From the NCBI GenBank assembly GCA_029204045.2, contig CM055076.1, positions 16,045,902 to 16,109,901 of the forward strand: a stretch of 64,000 bases of DNA, read 5' to 3'. A program made the translations under genes and the position numbers. This document shows, in pieces, positions 10,421 to 23,839 of this stretch. Numbering within the stretch: position 1 is the stretch's first letter; each line of letters opens with the position of its first letter. This stretch comes from Tillandsia leiboldiana (lineage: Eukaryota; Streptophyta; Magnoliopsida; Poales; Bromeliaceae). A model generated the notes under the pieces. The model did not search any database and had not been told where the DNA came from. It was given only the letters and a program-made list of their open reading frames with translations.

Positions 10421-11902
10421 ACCTGTCCCCGACCCCAAGGTCCCGGCTACACTATCCCGTACTCCTGCTCAAACCCGAGCAACAAGAACCACCTGACTAA
10501 AGAATAAGGAGAAAGAAGCAAGCATGGTTTCTCCTAAGTCAAGTTCCAATATGATAGTGTAGCAACAAATATTGGCCTATCTAGATGACCATACAAGCAT
10601 GCTTATGTCCTCATGAAAAATAAAAGAAAGTGTGACAAATAGTGGTTCCACATGTGTATCAATTAATAGCTCCGCATGGATATATCCATCATGCTAAAAT
10701 CATTATCCAACCACACATGTCTATAATCCACTAATTACCCTCACATAAATCATCCACCTATGCATACGTCCAAACGATCCTCAAGTGGTACCCTCCCACA
10801 AGGCATTTCATATTATCCCAACATGAAAGTAAATTCCACATGCAAGGTTAAATGCTAATATTATATCCTTATAAACATGTATAAGTCCCAACCACTATCA
10901 GATTTCCACAATAGTATATTCCATATGATAGGGTCACAATCATTTTAATTTAAGCATGCATGTCCATTAGGTGATCATTTAATATGTCCAATATGGAGGT
11001 TCTCTCTAATACACATAGTGAGCAAGTCGGAAATTAAGGTATGCAACAACCACCCACCTCGATCACGAAGCACGGATCCAAATGTGCCCACACTCCAAGG
11101 AAACCTCGGTACACCGCAAAACTGCAACAATAACCCACACGAGGCACAAATAAATTCTCAAATCCTCAATTTATCGCTGTCCACAAAACCAGCCAGAAAA
11201 AGGCTAAATTTCACCTATAAGAAGACCTCAGAAAATTCCAGAAAAATAACCATTGCGATCCTCGGGGCGAGCCGATCGAAACGAGTACTTATACGTCCTG
11301 TTCCGACACCTGTAGGCCAAGATATAAATACAACAACGCGGGTATGCCGAATTATCACAAATAGAAATCTGTAGGAAACCAGTCCGAAAGAAGCATAAAT
11401 ATCACCTTTGAAGAGTCCTCCAAAAATTCCAATAAAAATACGGGTACGTTTTCCTCGAAGCGTAGATATCAATAGAGTCCTTAAACGCTTCATTCCGATG
11501 CCCGTAGACTGAGAAAATCCAACAATACTCCACCGCTGTCCCAAAACTCATAGCAGTACAAGGGGTCAAAGTTTGCCTCGGGAACCATGCCAAAAACTCA
11601 AAATGAGAAAAAGTGATCAATACAGAAATCGAATCTGTACCTATCATGAACGCGTTGCTGTAAAAATTAGCTCAAAAGTCCATCGGGGTGGCTCAGGGGG
11701 TCTCGCGCACTGAAATGCGACGGTAGAAGCCAAAATCGAAGAAGCGTCGCAGTGCATCGCGTCGCTGAAAACGTTGATGCCGCGGCCTCCAAAAATTTCG
11801 GGAATCCACCACGAGATGCAGCACAAGATGAAGAGAAAGTTTGCTTGAGGGCTCACCACCAGCAGCCCTTCAGGAAAGGGCCAAAAGAGCAGCCAGAAGG
11901 GC

Positions 11903-11910
11903 AATTTATA
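11903..11910 (-). promoter_or_regulatory. TATA-like box in the A1 left LTR
   Basis: The minus strand reads TATAAATT directly after the GC-rich island, at the same place as the better TATAAATA of the right LTR (40499-40506). Confidence 0.5.
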
Positions 11911-12792
11911 GCCAAAACAAAACATTTCCCAAAATTCCCTCTGTGTCCTCATATTCGGGTGCCCGGAAAGATTCGGGCTGCTACAGCCCTCCAAAACGTA
12001 CCCCGAACCATCAGCGCCCGAAACAACCTGGTTGCGACATGTGGCCCCGAACAGCAAACAGCGGGCCTGGCCATCCCGCTCGCGACACGTGGCCGAGCCC
12101 CCGAGCCAGTGTCGACGCCTCGGTCGGCGCGCCCACGTGCGTACACCCGCGCTGCCGCCGACCACGCCGCGCACGCAGCTTGAGACACCTGCCTCCCTGC
12201 TCCGTGGACCGTGCCCGTGCACCAGCCAATCAAACAATGCCACGTGTCCAGCCCGCACCAATGGGCAAACGCCACGTGGCACACGCCCCCGCTGCACCGC
12301 GCGCCTGCCCGTGCCAGTGCGCCTGCCCGCGCCTGCTCCGCCGCTTGCCCGCACCCGCGCCGCCGCGCTCCGCCGCTGCCCGCCGCCGTCGGCGCTGCCC
12401 CTAGCCGCCGGAACAGTAACCCTTGCCTCGAAAATCATGTTTTTGCATTCAGACTTCGAAAAATGCAAGTAAATAGTCCATTTTCACCGTTTTCGCGCGC
12501 TGAGTCCAAATCCGATGTCCGTTTTGCCCAATTTCACTTCTAAAATTTATCGAAGGCCTCCAAACAAGTGTTCTTAACCCAAATTTCGTGCTGAGTCCAA
12601 TTCTGATGTCCGATTCGCGCGAAACCACCTTTAATCATTCGACGGGGCCTCCGATTACCCACGGGATCCATTTTAAGCCCTGAGTCCATCACTTATGTCC
12701 AGTTGGTGCACAAACACCGCCGACACACCACATAGGCCTCCAAAAGCTGCTGGTCACACTATAGAAGCCCTGCAAAAATCCGGGTCACCACA

Positions 12793-12810
12793 TCCTCCCC
12801 CCCTAAAAGG
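12793..12810 (-). other. Polypurine tract of A1
   Basis: The minus strand reads CCTTTTAGGGGGGGAGGA directly before the LTR start TGTGGTGACC. This is a canonical position for plus-strand priming. Confidence 0.85.
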
Positions 12811-14993
12811 AAGTTTGGTCCTCGAAACTAACACAACTCAAAGGGAGTCTCAAAATACCAAGGGTAGGTATCCATCAACACCGTCTCCAGCTCCCAAGTC
12901 ACTACTCACTCTCATGATTACTCCTCAACAACAACAACAACCAGTACGGCATGGCCCGTTGGCGCAATTCTTTCATCTCACGAGCCAGAATTTGCAACGG
13001 GCGTCCCTCGTACTCCAAACACTCGTGGATCTCAAATAGAGCGAGTAAATCACGGGCGGGGGATCCAAAAACATGACACTCTTGAGCTGAGACATAGAAA
13101 AACCTCAGGGACTCCAACCAAAGCTGGGAGGAAAAGGGAAGAATAACCAGTGCAACAGGCACCAACACCACACTCAAGTGTCAACCCAACCAGGGCGACC
13201 TAAAACACAACTCCATGATCATCCAATAAGAAGAAGAGCCCTCATAGGTGGGATCCTCCGGGACACAATCTCAAACCCTGTACACCATAATGGTCCTTCA
13301 CAGCGCCAGCTGTGGAATCATCAAACTCAACCCCAAATAGCTCTCCTGCTTCAGGTATCCGCCACCACAGTGGCCCTGTCGGGGTGATACAGGATGCTCA
13401 TCAATAATCCAACTGTAACACCACAGCCACTATGGGAGGCATCACTAACTCGCAAATCCATCTCCCACCGCTGACTAAGCTAAAATCGGCGCTGGTATCA
13501 ATCTCATCATCCGCTCGTCAAGCTCTGCTGGCACTATCCGGTCCAAAAGCTCCTTACCTCAATAATAACTGTCGGTCTCGGCCAGTCTCGAATAGCATCC
13601 ATTTTGGCCGGATTTCCACCGCCGCTCCCATGGCTAGAATATGTAATCCAAGAAGATATGCTCTCGAAGCTAAAACTTGTACCACAACAACTTGGCATAT
13701 AGCTTCTTCCTCACAGACCTTGTCACACCATCTGCAAGTGCTCCACAAGCTCTAAATCACACAGGGAGGGGGTAAAATAAAAATATCCCGGGAGAATATC
13801 GCCAATAATCCTTCCAAGTGCAGCTGAAACACACAATTCCTCAAATCTTAAAGGCGGCAGAGCATTAGTCAATCCAATTGGCCTCATCGTGAGCTCATAA
13901 TGCCCCTACCGTGTCCTGAACGCCGTCTTGGCAAAATACGCAGTTGTATAATTCCAAATAAGTACAGGCATCGCAGACGAACAACTGCCAGAGTATGACT
14001 CCATCAAAAGGTTCTAAATAAAGCCTGGACCTGCCTGCACTCAAACCACAGTAGAACCCTCACCGTCGTGCATCCACGACGTGGCATCACCACCGTATAT
14101 CAATGGCGTGGCACTAGGTCCAACAGACCCCTCGATCCATCAGATCCTGCAACTGTACCATCAGCTCTCTCTGCTCTACAGGTGATATCCAATGAGGTGC
14201 TATCGAGGTTGGCGCGGTTCCCAGAACCACGCCAATCGCAATCTCAATCTCCCTAACTGGCGGCATCATCATCAGCTTAGGTGGACTCACACCCGGGATC
14301 TCACGCGCAAAGGAATATCCTTGAGTCCCGGTGCCGCCATAGGCACCTCTCACACTGTCGCTGTAACTGGTGTGCTCCAATTGTCTCAACCAGCAAGCCT
14401 CTTCTTGTCTGCCTCGCAGAAGGTCATAATCCTCTCTCTCCGCAGTCAAACATCATGTGGTACTGTGCCAACCAATCACCGGCACTGGGTCAAAATACCA
14501 ACTACCACAATACCAATAAGTCTACCGGTATAACTTGCGGCCTCACCTGCGCTTGACATGATCCACAAGCCTCCTCCTCGTGCACCACACCAACAGGAAC
14601 CTGTACCTCTAGTGCACGTGGCAACAACTCTGCCTCTAATCCATGCAGGAATGCAAAATGCTCTAACTCCGACTGCTGTAATGAAATCGCACCTGCGACA
14701 ACTTGATCCACTACCGTGGCACCCTCCAACCGGGCGGCACAGACTCATCCGCTCGATGCAAGCGGTTGTCGCTCAGTCTGCCAGAAAATATCTAGACCAA
14801 TCAAAAAGGGAGCACAACCTCTGTCTTTGCTCACATTGAGGCGACGAATGTGGCCCTCAGCAGATAACATATCCATGCTACCGCTGCTGCTAATACCGAT
14901 GCTGAAGTTGCCATCGGGGTCCACCCGATCCCTGGCGTCTCAAAAATCCACTCCCCTGGGAAAGAAAACGGGAATGCCTCTGCCGGCCGATCT
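12811..14993 (-). pseudogene. A1 interior: decayed gypsy pol with chromodomain-like tail
   Basis: Read on the minus strand from right to left, relics appear in gypsy pol order. About 14114-14449 has REIPGVSPPKL and PPVREIEI (pre-RT). About 13859-13940 has KTAFRT and GLTNAL (RT core). About 13560-13620 has IRDWPRPTV, the 'WPxPxxxxELRSFLGL' link from RT to RNase H. About 12902-13010 has EYEGRPLQILAREMKELRQR, which fits the C-terminal integrase tail of chromoviruses ('YEExPVQILDRxVKxLRxKEIPLVKVLW'). The frame shifts many times, the Y/F-x-DD active site is not recognisable, and there is no room for a full integrase between the last two blocks. It is non-coding today. Assignment to a Tekay/Del-like chromovirus is my inference. 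Confidence 0.75.
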
Positions 14994-16179
14994 TGTCACG
15001 CCCCGGCGTCGAAACTGCGACCCGGGCTCGCCAACAGATCCGCCGCCCATACGGAAACCCCGTATAGACGAAGCGGCTAACCTGCAAAAAGAATCAACTA
15101 CACTATACAGATATCAGAGCTGAGAAGTAAAGTACTGTAAAACTAAAATCAACCACTGAACAACTGAAAATAATACAATAACCATCTCCCAAATAATATC
15201 ATATACACAGTCTTCTGATGCAAAACTCAAAAGGGAGATATCTCCAGTATTTACCTCAGAGTACAAGCTCTCAATACAAAATCATCCTCAGTACATCAGT
15301 CTCTCAAACTGTAAAATAAAGTACAACTCTATACCTCACAACAAAGGTCTCTCAACAGAGGGAAAAGTAGTAGACTAATCTACTGAAGCTCTCTTCTGAA
15401 GGGGTACCGCTACACTCCAACGACGGGTAGGGAACTAGCTCGCAACTCCCTCGCCACGGTCGGAAGGATCAGCAATAGGAGCAACAGGAACAGAAGTAGG
15501 AGTCCCTGGGGAGAAGACACCACGACGGGTGTGAGAACTACATCCCACAGTAGTTCTCAGTGGGTGCCGCCAACAAGCCCGACGGTCTGCCCACTAAGTC
15601 TACCAGAGGCATAAGATAACAGTGCAATGAAATCTGAACAAGAAAAGCTAGAGCTACTCTACATCTACCATGCCTCTATCTAGATGCTCAAGAAGTGGAA
15701 CAGATGATAATATGATGCGTCTACTGACTCTCAAGTATAGTCACCCAATCTACACTGACTGCCACCTCGGGTCCAGTCAAGCCTGCGCCTACCTACTGCC
15801 GTTACATCCCGGAGGAGCGGACTGACTTAGGGCGTCCATACGGACTAACTCACCCCTCGCGCTAAACTGCCTCAACAGGCCAAACATCGCATCCACTGCG
15901 GCATCTCAGGTGGCGCGACCCCAACTGAGGAAAACGGCGCGGCATAGAGTTTCGAACATTGGCACATGCAGGCTATAGTCAAAATCCACGCTCACTCTCA
16001 GAACGGAAGGACTCAAGATCCTCGAATATCCCGCACCACAGTCGGAGCACTCTCGACGACTCAGCTGATCAGCTCTCACGAAACTCAAGACTCGAGCAAA
16101 CACCACAACTCGTAGCACAAAACCCACGGCTGGAGATACTCCACAGCCAGGATCGACCCACAACTCAGGGCAAACAACT

Positions 16180-16310
16180 CTGGTCGGACAACACTCAACG
16201 ACCTGGGACCACCGTCAACCCCAACGGTTCCCAACAACACTGACCGGAAGATACTCGACGGCTCGGGACCACCGTCTACTCAACGGCTCCCCACGACACT
16301 AGCACAGACT
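16180..16310. repeat. Short tandem duplication in the solo B-type LTR
   Basis: A unit with CAACGAC or CGACGGC, GGGACCACCGTC and then CAACGGTTCC or CAACGGCTCC occurs twice about 60 bases apart. A related single unit is at 63880-63930. Confidence 0.6.
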
Positions 16311-18494
16311 AAACTCATCTATCAGACTACACTCTGCCCCCAGGCACGAGTGCAACAATGTCCCACAGAAACCCGACCCTCGGCCCACTACCCGGGCGAG
16401 GCAACACTATGTCCAGGAAAGATGCAAAGTGTGGGAAATCTAAAGCATAAAAGAACCTAGCCCAAGTGAAGGTTCTCTACTGGTCTGGTTAACATGCAGC
16501 ATATGACGGGGTGCTAGGTCAAGTTCCAATAATAGCATTAAATAAACTAAATCATGAGCAGGGAACATCAAGGGATATAAACACCAAAACCAAGCAACAT
16601 AAGTCTCATCTCCCTAAACATGCTCTCAACTAGCGTAGGTAAAAACATTCATCGAACATATAATATCTCGAAGATATCTACAGTGTACCCAGAATCATGA
16701 AAGCCTCGATCCATATGAACTATATCATTCTTATGCTCACCTCTCAAGGCTATAGTTTGTACAACGAAATATGCATGCTCTCAAATTATCAAATATAAAT
16801 ATACTATCTTGCAAGTTTCCATCAGGCATATCTCAATATCATATAATACAATTCCTCGAACCAATGTCATTACCAAGCTTGCATCTCAATCAGATATTGG
16901 TACACTAACATGCATGCATTCTAATACATAGAATTAGAGAACCGTCCACCGGTTCTGGAGATGAAACACCCACCTGTAGCGCTTTCCGCAGGCAAAGCCG
17001 AAGTCGGTGAAGTGCCGAACCCTCAAACGGTGGAAAACCGAAAACCACGCCGCACGCGTATTGCCGCGAACCACGAAGGATCCCCCCCCGGAAGCTCAAA
17101 TAATCCCGTCGAGTTCACATAAAGACCTGCGCGCAACTGGGTCAGTCCACGGCCAAAGTCGCAAAACAACAAGGGCCCAAGTACACCGAAACTCTGACTC
17201 ACCTCCGGCACACAAAGCTTAAAGTAGAAGAAAAAAGGCCGTCAAGGAGCTCCACCACAACACTAGCAGCTGACACAAAATCAAGCTCATAAAAGCCCAC
17301 TTCATAACTCTGAATTCAATAACCGAAACGGCACATTAAGGCCATCACAAACATAAATCGCTTGCACTTAAATACTTGTTCCAATGCATAAAATAATTAA
17401 GTCCAAAGTCCAATTAGGTACATAAGTCATTCCCAACATACTTGCAGATTTTCAGCAACAATAAACTATAAAGAGGACTAAAGATGGTATATCAAACCTT
17501 ATCCAAATTTCAAGAGTAAGGTATCAAATTGTTCCTCTTGAAGTCTAGAAAATTTCCCAACTTGAAATTTACCATTTCATAAAGAGGAGAAAAAGATATT
17601 CCAAAATTACCGCATGCTGTCCAAAACAGTAATCTGAACTAAGGGCCCCAAAGATGATAAAATTTACCAGATTCGAAGCAAGATTTAGCCTTCCTCTTCA
17701 ATAGGAAAAATGTAGGCCTCTGAGTCGTGGTGAATTCCCCGCAAAAATTAACCTACAATTCCACTTCTTCAGTCCTAGGGAGCAAAAACACTGAACATTG
17801 CTCAAAATCACATCCAGAATCTCAGCTGTGCACAAAAGTCTCAGAAATGACTTAATTCACCCAATTTAGAGTCCAAATTTGAAGTTCCAGAAAATACTAA
17901 AAATGGATCTCATTAAGTCCTGGAAATTTTCCCATAAAAACCAACTTAAAATTCCATTTGTACATCCCAGGGGAGTAAAAACACTAACCTCTGCTCGAAA
18001 TCCTCCACAGAAAATAAGTGTCTCAAAGATTGCTATAATTACCTAGTTTAGATCTCCAATTAGGTTCCACCTTCAATACTAAAGTTGTAGATCTTGAAGT
18101 CGTGAAGAGAACCCTGCAAGAATCACCCAAAAATTCCACTCCTATAGTTGTGGAGAGCTCCAGGAAGAAAATGCGACGAAGTGGAACCCAAAACCAGCAA
18201 TGACCAAGCTCCAACAATGGTGGTTTCCTTGATGAAGAAGGAGAAGATGAAGGCTGCTTCTTGGACTCCTTAGCAGCTAAGAGGTATAAAATGTCCAAAA
18301 GAGAATCCCCATTCCAATTAGCCCTCTTAAATAGCCTTAAACTATTCCAAAATTAGGCTTAAGGTACACTACAAACCCTTCACCAACTCCCCTCTCATAC
18401 CAAATCCCTTGCACCCGATCCGGTGCAAGGCGGGTCGGACCAAATGGTTCGACCGACCAAAGTCCATGCCGCGTAGCACGGCCCAGCCCACGCG

Positions 18495-18518
18495 CCCCCC
18501 CCCCCCCCCCCCCCCCCC
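18495..18518. repeat. Homopolymer of 24 C
   Basis: An uninterrupted run of 24 C, within the GC-rich island of the solo B-type LTR. Its exact length is unreliable in any sequencing technology. Confidence 0.8.
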
Positions 18519-18894
18519 GCGGTCACCTCCTGCACCGGGTGTATGCCCCCACCGTGCACCACGCTGCACCTGCCGGTGCATGGCCCGTGAGCCGGCCGCC
18601 GTGAGCCCGGTCCACCATTCCAGCAACACCAAAAACTCCATTTTAAGCCCAAAATGTCCATAAAAAGTGTAATTCGCACAGATTTTTCGCGCTGAGTCCA
18701 AATTTAATATCCATTGTGCGCAAAAACACTTCTAAGAATTCGACGGGGTCATCAGACTACTCTTGTGATCCATTTAACACACCGGGTCCATCACAATGTC
18801 CAAATGGTGCACAAATACCACCGACACGCCACACAGGCCTCCAGAAGCTGCAGATGCAACAGTAGTCTAAGAGTGGGAATTTTGGGTCTTCATA

Positions 18895-19306
18895 AATCTG
18901 TCCTCCAACACTCGGCGCCAAGCGCTTCTATCTAGACTTCGCCTCTGACGGTAGATCCCTATCCAAGGAACTGCAGCGCCACGCTCCAAACACAACGCCT
19001 ACTCCATCGAGGCATCCAAAATCTGAAACGGAGGGATCGAATAAACATAAAGGTATCCTGGTGCAACTCACTCCTAGATACACAAATCTTATGCGCCTCG
19101 TCCTTCTAACATGGAGCGCGCAGTTCAACAACTGCGTAAACTCTCGGCACAAGGGGGCTTTCAAGTACTCTCTCCATCCCCACCGAACACGACCCTGCCT
19201 CCAAAGGTTCCCTACTCAAACCCACAAATCGGGGTGACTCATCCGCCAAAGCTGGCTCACTCGATCGATGCAATCCCACAGCTTACCCGCTATCAACTGT
19301 CCACCC
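18895..19306 (-). other. A1 interior, middle piece
   Basis: Matches A3 interior from about 53810 to 54210. No coding signal is recognised. It ends in the TSD CACCC (19302-19306) of A2. Confidence 0.75.
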
Positions 19307-19865
19307 TGTCACGCCCCGGATGTAAACCGGAACCCGGGCCCGTCTACAGATCCGCCGTGCACACGGTATTTCCCGCGTACACGAAGCGCCAAACCTGCTC
19401 AGATATAAGAGATAATAATAAAAGAGCAATAAAAACAGAGCTGAACTAAAAACTAATACATCTCAGACTGAAGTTGGAAATGATACATCAGTCTCTCCCA
19501 GCTCACCAAAATAAATACAACCCGCTGGCAAAAGCCAGTCCCAAAAGTAAAGGTACAACCGTCTGAGGAAACATGGGTACATCGACAGTCCAGCTAACCC
19601 GCACATCCTGCCTCGAGATCTATCTACTCAACCGTCCTCTCTCCTCGACCCGCCGCTGAAAGCCCAGCAGCACCCGCAGAAGACACTGCAAAACAAGGGA
19701 GAAGAAAAAAAGGAAAGAAGAATGGGGGTGAGAACTACTAGTAAACCAGTAGCCTCCCCTAGTGGGTAAAACCTCAAACTCTGACACACCCACTAGGTCT
19801 ACCAGAGGCAAAAAGGAAAGAAGAGTGGTAAGAAATGAAACTGCTGAAAAAGGAAAATCTACCAC

Positions 19866-21150
19866 TGTTGGGTTATATGTATATGATCTAAATAGGAGAA
19901 AAAACACCTAGAGGGGGGTGAATAGGTGTAAACAATAAACACTCAAAAATCTTTGCGATATAAAACCCAATGCGGAAAAATAAATAACACGCAGAGATTT
20001 TTACGTGGAAAACTCCAAACCGGAGTAAAAAACCACGGGACCGATAACACGGTGAAATCCACTAGAATTAAACACGTACAAGGTGATATACCGTACTCAC
20101 AGATGACTCAACCTTTTCCATACGCTCCTAGTTGATCTTCTCCGCTCGCTCCACGACGCTTCTCGAATCCACGATGTGCGTCCAACGCCGAATCCACGAC
20201 GTCCAACGTCGAATCCACGACGTCCGACCGAATCCACGGTCTTCACCCAGTAGCACGCTTCGAATCCACGAACGTACCTCGCTCCGAATCCACGAGAGCG
20301 GTAGCACCTTGAATCCACAAGGCCACGCGAGTCCACGCGCCGATTTTGGGGTAAATCATTATTTTTTGGGTGGTGATGATCCGCCGAATACTTAGATTAG
20401 AAATAGATCGGAAATACCATCTAAGTATTCATTGATTTGATTCTACTCAAAATATGAGTATGAAAACCTAGAATCAAATCAATAGAATAGATGAAGAAAC
20501 ATAGAATTAGATCTAGTATTTCATTTCTTCTCTATTTGTGGATTTATCTTTTTCGGCCGTCTTTTTCTTCTTTTCCGTAGTTTATACGGCTTAAGCGGCT
20601 TACCCTAGAAAAATGAATCATAGGGTCTATTTATAGGTTAGAAACCCTTGGAAGAAGATAAGGATCAAAAACTATCCTTTTCTGGAGTTTTTACATGACG
20701 ATGATCTGGATCGGAGATCGGCGATCCGGATTGCAGTAGCGAGAAAAACAGTTTCCAGAAAAACGAAGGTTCGGGATCCGGATTGCAAAGCCTGATCCGG
20801 ATCGTTCAAATAAAATGGTAAACTCAGTGTTCGGGATCCGGATCAAGGGAAGCTACGATCCGGATTGAACTGGTGTATGAACGAACAACCTTCGGGATCT
20901 GGATTGCCAAGTCTGATCCGGATCCTGAACATGTCCCATGTCCAGTTTTTGATATTTATGCAATTATAAATCCATCCAAGTGTTTGTACACTATAAGAAG
21001 TATTCGGATCACCAAAGATATTAAGTTAAACATACCTGATCCTTTGAATTCTTCTTTTATGAGATTGAGTTAAATGATCCAACTTTCTTTTCCTTCAATC
21101 TTCAAGACTTAACCGAATTCACGAAATACGCCAACTCAAATTCCGTAACA
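19866..21150 (-). repeat. 3' LTR of E3 (1285 bp)
   Basis: On the minus strand it runs from TGTTACGG to AACCCAACA. It is 62 bp shorter than its partner because one ATCCGGAT-containing unit is missing; otherwise I count roughly a dozen substitutions. A TATA box lies at 20628-20635 (minus). Confidence 0.88.
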
Positions 21151-21164
21151 ATCTCCCCCTTTGG
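21151..21164 (-). other. Polypurine tract of E3
   Basis: The minus strand reads CCAAAGGGGGAGAT immediately before TGTTACGG, identical to E4's tract at 62111-62124. Confidence 0.88.
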
Positions 21165-22022
21165 CGGTTTCGTGACAAAACATAGATCCACTCAAGAAAA
21201 TTTAAAAAGATATTTTTGTTGCTATCACCATACAACTAAAATTTACAATGGAGATCCAAAATAAAATACATGAGTTAAACTCCTAAAACAGAGTCTAGAC
21301 TTAGACATCTGTACTCTCTGCAAAAGAAATCATATTTGACAAAAGAAATCGTTAGATACCTCAAGAATTTTATATCATTCAAAAACCACATACAGAGATG
21401 AAGTTTATACTCATTTATACTTACCATGACATTTATACATTCAGATATGTAAATTGATCATAGTTAAAACACCAACATATCTTCTATGCAATCAAAATCC
21501 AAATGTCATGTTAGTGAACATCAACTTGTTAGTTATATTACATGCCCAAATAGTTAGTCGAATAGTTAGTCGAGGCATGCATTCAAACACAAATGAAAAC
21601 CAAAAGTTGAAGTTCTAGTTACCTTTCAAGTTGAGGTTATACTTACCTCTATAGTTTCAAGTTTCTCAGAACCATTGTATCATTGTTTATACTTCTCTCT
21701 CCCCCTTTTTGTCATAAAAATTAGCCAAAAATTACCAAAATGGAGAGAATAGTTAACAGTTCAAGTACCAAAAGTTTGAGAACTAAAAACTAAAAACTAA
21801 AACTTAAAAACCTGCACAAAAAAAGTTAAAAATCTGCATAAGAAACTGAAATTAGAAGGATACGGATTATTCAGACTCATCTGAACTGATACAGCCGAGA
21901 ATTTGGAAGATTTTCTTTAATCGCTTGTTCATTGATGATTGATTCTTATTTACCTTCTTTATTTCTTCCTTTACCTCAATAAGTTCATTTGATATACGTT
22001 CTTACTCGTTGGAGAGCCTTTG
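21165..22022 (-). other. E3 3' untranslated spacer
   Basis: Homologous to E4 61382-62110. It contains a second polypurine tract (CTCTCTCCCCCTTTTTG on plus, about 21701-21717). No ORF is recognised. Confidence 0.7.
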
Positions 22023-23311
22023 CTATTCTTTATAGATTGAGGTAACTGATGCATCATCATCAGAAGTCGATGGAGGTGCTTGTTGTGCTGTAGGTGCTGG
22101 TTGGACTGGAGGGGTTGTTGCCGGTGCAGAGGTTGTTGCTTGTTGTTGTTGTACTCGTTGTCGGTGAGGAGGTAATAGGGGCTCATCTTGCTTTGTCGAG
22201 AGAGACTTTACAATTGTTGTTTCATTGATCGTTCCTAGACTGTGCATGTAGGAACTCGCATTCGTGTCAGCTTTAAATTTTCGAAGAATGCGCATGATGA
22301 TCACTGGATAAGGTAGTCTCTCTGAAGGGTGAGCATGTTCCACATATCGCGCCACCTTGCCCAGATGACGTAAGGAATGTTTAAGTTAGCTCCCATTGCC
22401 GCTGTGGGGTTTCCAAGAAGATAAAGGAATAACATCCTATCCCACCGAAGAACCTTTGTGTTCATGTTTGGAAGGATGTTATAACAAACAATGAAGTTTA
22501 AGAAGCGATACTCTGGTCGTAGCTCTTTTGAAAAGACTGAGTTTCCTGCTGACAGAGTATCGGGCAGACAGATGCCATCAACTACCACTCTCCAGGAGTT
22601 GGTGTTGAAAATTTGATTCTTCAGATAATGAGCGCCATCGGCTCGGGCCTTCATCCCTAATACCTCTCCAATCAGTTGAGGCGTTACTTTAATCTTAACA
22701 TTCTTGACCAATGTTTGAAAGTCTCGACGTCCGCTCTCCTGATCAACTAGATAGCAAGCATTCTGATAAAACATCCTCACTGAGTGAAGACAATACCCAG
22801 TGGTCTCGGGGAAGTCGCAAATGGGAGCAAGACCTATCTGGTCAAACAAAGTCCCAAATGGCCGAGAACGCTCCTTCAAGGCTTTGACATCAACCTGCCT
22901 TTCGCCAATGCATTCCCTGTTTTCAAAATCCTTTATCCTAGCCGAGCTGATAAAGTCTTGTGGAGGTGCTTGGCTATCAACTGGTTGCTCAATGGAAATT
23001 CCTCGAGCACTCCCTCTTTTGCGAGCAACACTTTTTCTTCTTGTCTTCCCAGAAGTTTCTTCCATTGGAGCTTTGCCCTTTTCAGCAGCAGTAGGCGGAG
23101 CCTTCGATGTTTCCGCAGGCGCTTTTCCCTTCGAAGTAGTGGGAACAGTTGTTGCTTCAACTTGAAGCTCATCCCAATCAATTGATTCCCTTTCAGATTC
23201 TGTATCGGAATCATCTTTTGCTTTCTTCGCCTTCTTAGCCCTCTTGGGCTTGACAGTGTCTCTCGTATGTACCATAGCAGCCAGAAGAAAAATGATCCAG
23301 GTGATCACCAT
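22023..23311 (-). pseudogene. E3 accessory protein gene, one frameshift
   Basis: The ORF is open for 336 codons from the ATG at 23311 to 22301. It then continues in another frame to 22023, so one base has been gained or lost near 22356-22370. The N-terminus begins MVITWIIFLLAAMVHTRD, a short hydrophobic stretch; a second ATG 12 codons in would remove it. Next comes a basic cluster (KPKRAKKAKKAK, NLS-like), an acidic patch and a Lys/Ala/Pro-rich linker. From about residue 110 a globular domain follows (around FGTLFDQIGLAPICDFPET and LIGEVLGMKARADGAHYL). From memory this resembles the domain catalogued as 'putative plant transposon protein'; the match is not verified. The C-terminus is Gln/Pro/Thr-rich. 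The function is unknown. The duplicate across the gap (about 30530-31850) is broken by extra one-base indels. Confidence 0.75.
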
Positions 23312-23339
23312 TGCTATTGGTTTCTTGTGAAAAGAAATC

Positions 23340-23723
23340 CTGTGAGCAACAACTCAAGAACACGAAAAAATTGTTAATTTTCAAAAATTAGAAAAATTGT
23401 ACCCAAACAATCATTATCGTGTAGAGAGACTAAGAAACAAATTAGTTTTGCAAAAGGAATTTTAAAAAATAGATCAATCGCATGATTTTGGAAAATTCCC
23501 ATTATATGCCCTAAAACCGAAATTTTTGAAATCGAAGGCCAAAAATCCGTTTATCTTGAGAATACCTAGCATATAATCAAAACTAATCTACCCAGAGTTC
23601 TTATTTCAAAAGAAATTTGATCAAAAACCATCCACAAACGAAGTAGATACAAGAATTTCATCACGTTTTGAGGAGGAATAAGAAAAACTGTGAAAAACCG
23701 AGATTTTGATCAATAAAACTTAC
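23340..23723 (-). other. Predicted 5'-UTR intron of the E3 accessory gene (384 bp)
   Basis: On the minus strand the donor is CAA|GTAAGT and the acceptor TTGCTCACAG|GA, ending 28 bases before the first ATG. The same sites are kept in E4 (60143-60525). Confidence 0.6.
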
Positions 23724-23839
23724 TTGAATCGAAGAACTTGAGTTTGAAAGTTTCCAGGATGGATGAAATCTAGAGAGAGAAGCTCTGGAAAACTTTGGAA
23801 CAAAAGATTGGAGTAAAAGAAATCAAAACCCTTTTGTTC

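Larger units (their letters stand above)
7950..12792 (-). repeat. Left (3') LTR of A1 (about 3.58 kb without its insert)
   Basis: Runs from TGTCACGCCCCGGG to GGTCACCACA in plus orientation. It is interrupted by a solo copia LTR at 9155-10420. It contains a four-copy minisatellite (8881-9145), a GC-rich island (about 11960-12420) and a TATA-like site at 11903-11910 on the minus strand. Confidence 0.87.
14994..18894 (-). mobile_element. Solo giant LTR, B type (3901 bp)
   Basis: Starts TGTCACGCCCCGGCGTC and ends GGGTCTTCATA, a decayed version of GGTCACCACA. It is flanked by a 4-of-5 TSD (GATCT 14989-14993, AATCT 18895-18899). A1's interior is continuous across it when compared with A3 at about 53800. 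It matches element B's LTR better than A1's. It has no gene; about 17230-18360 is AT-rich LTR body with no recognisable motif. Confidence 0.82.

Noticed and set aside
11644..12472. A 274-codon minus-strand frame and its plus-strand counterparts
   Set aside because: Same GC-rich LTR island in A1; not conserved as protein between A1, A2 and A3, whose copies differ by frame-breaking indels.
18369..18701. Poly-glycine or poly-proline frames around the C run
   Set aside because: They come from the 24-base homopolymer and surrounding GC-rich LTR sequence.
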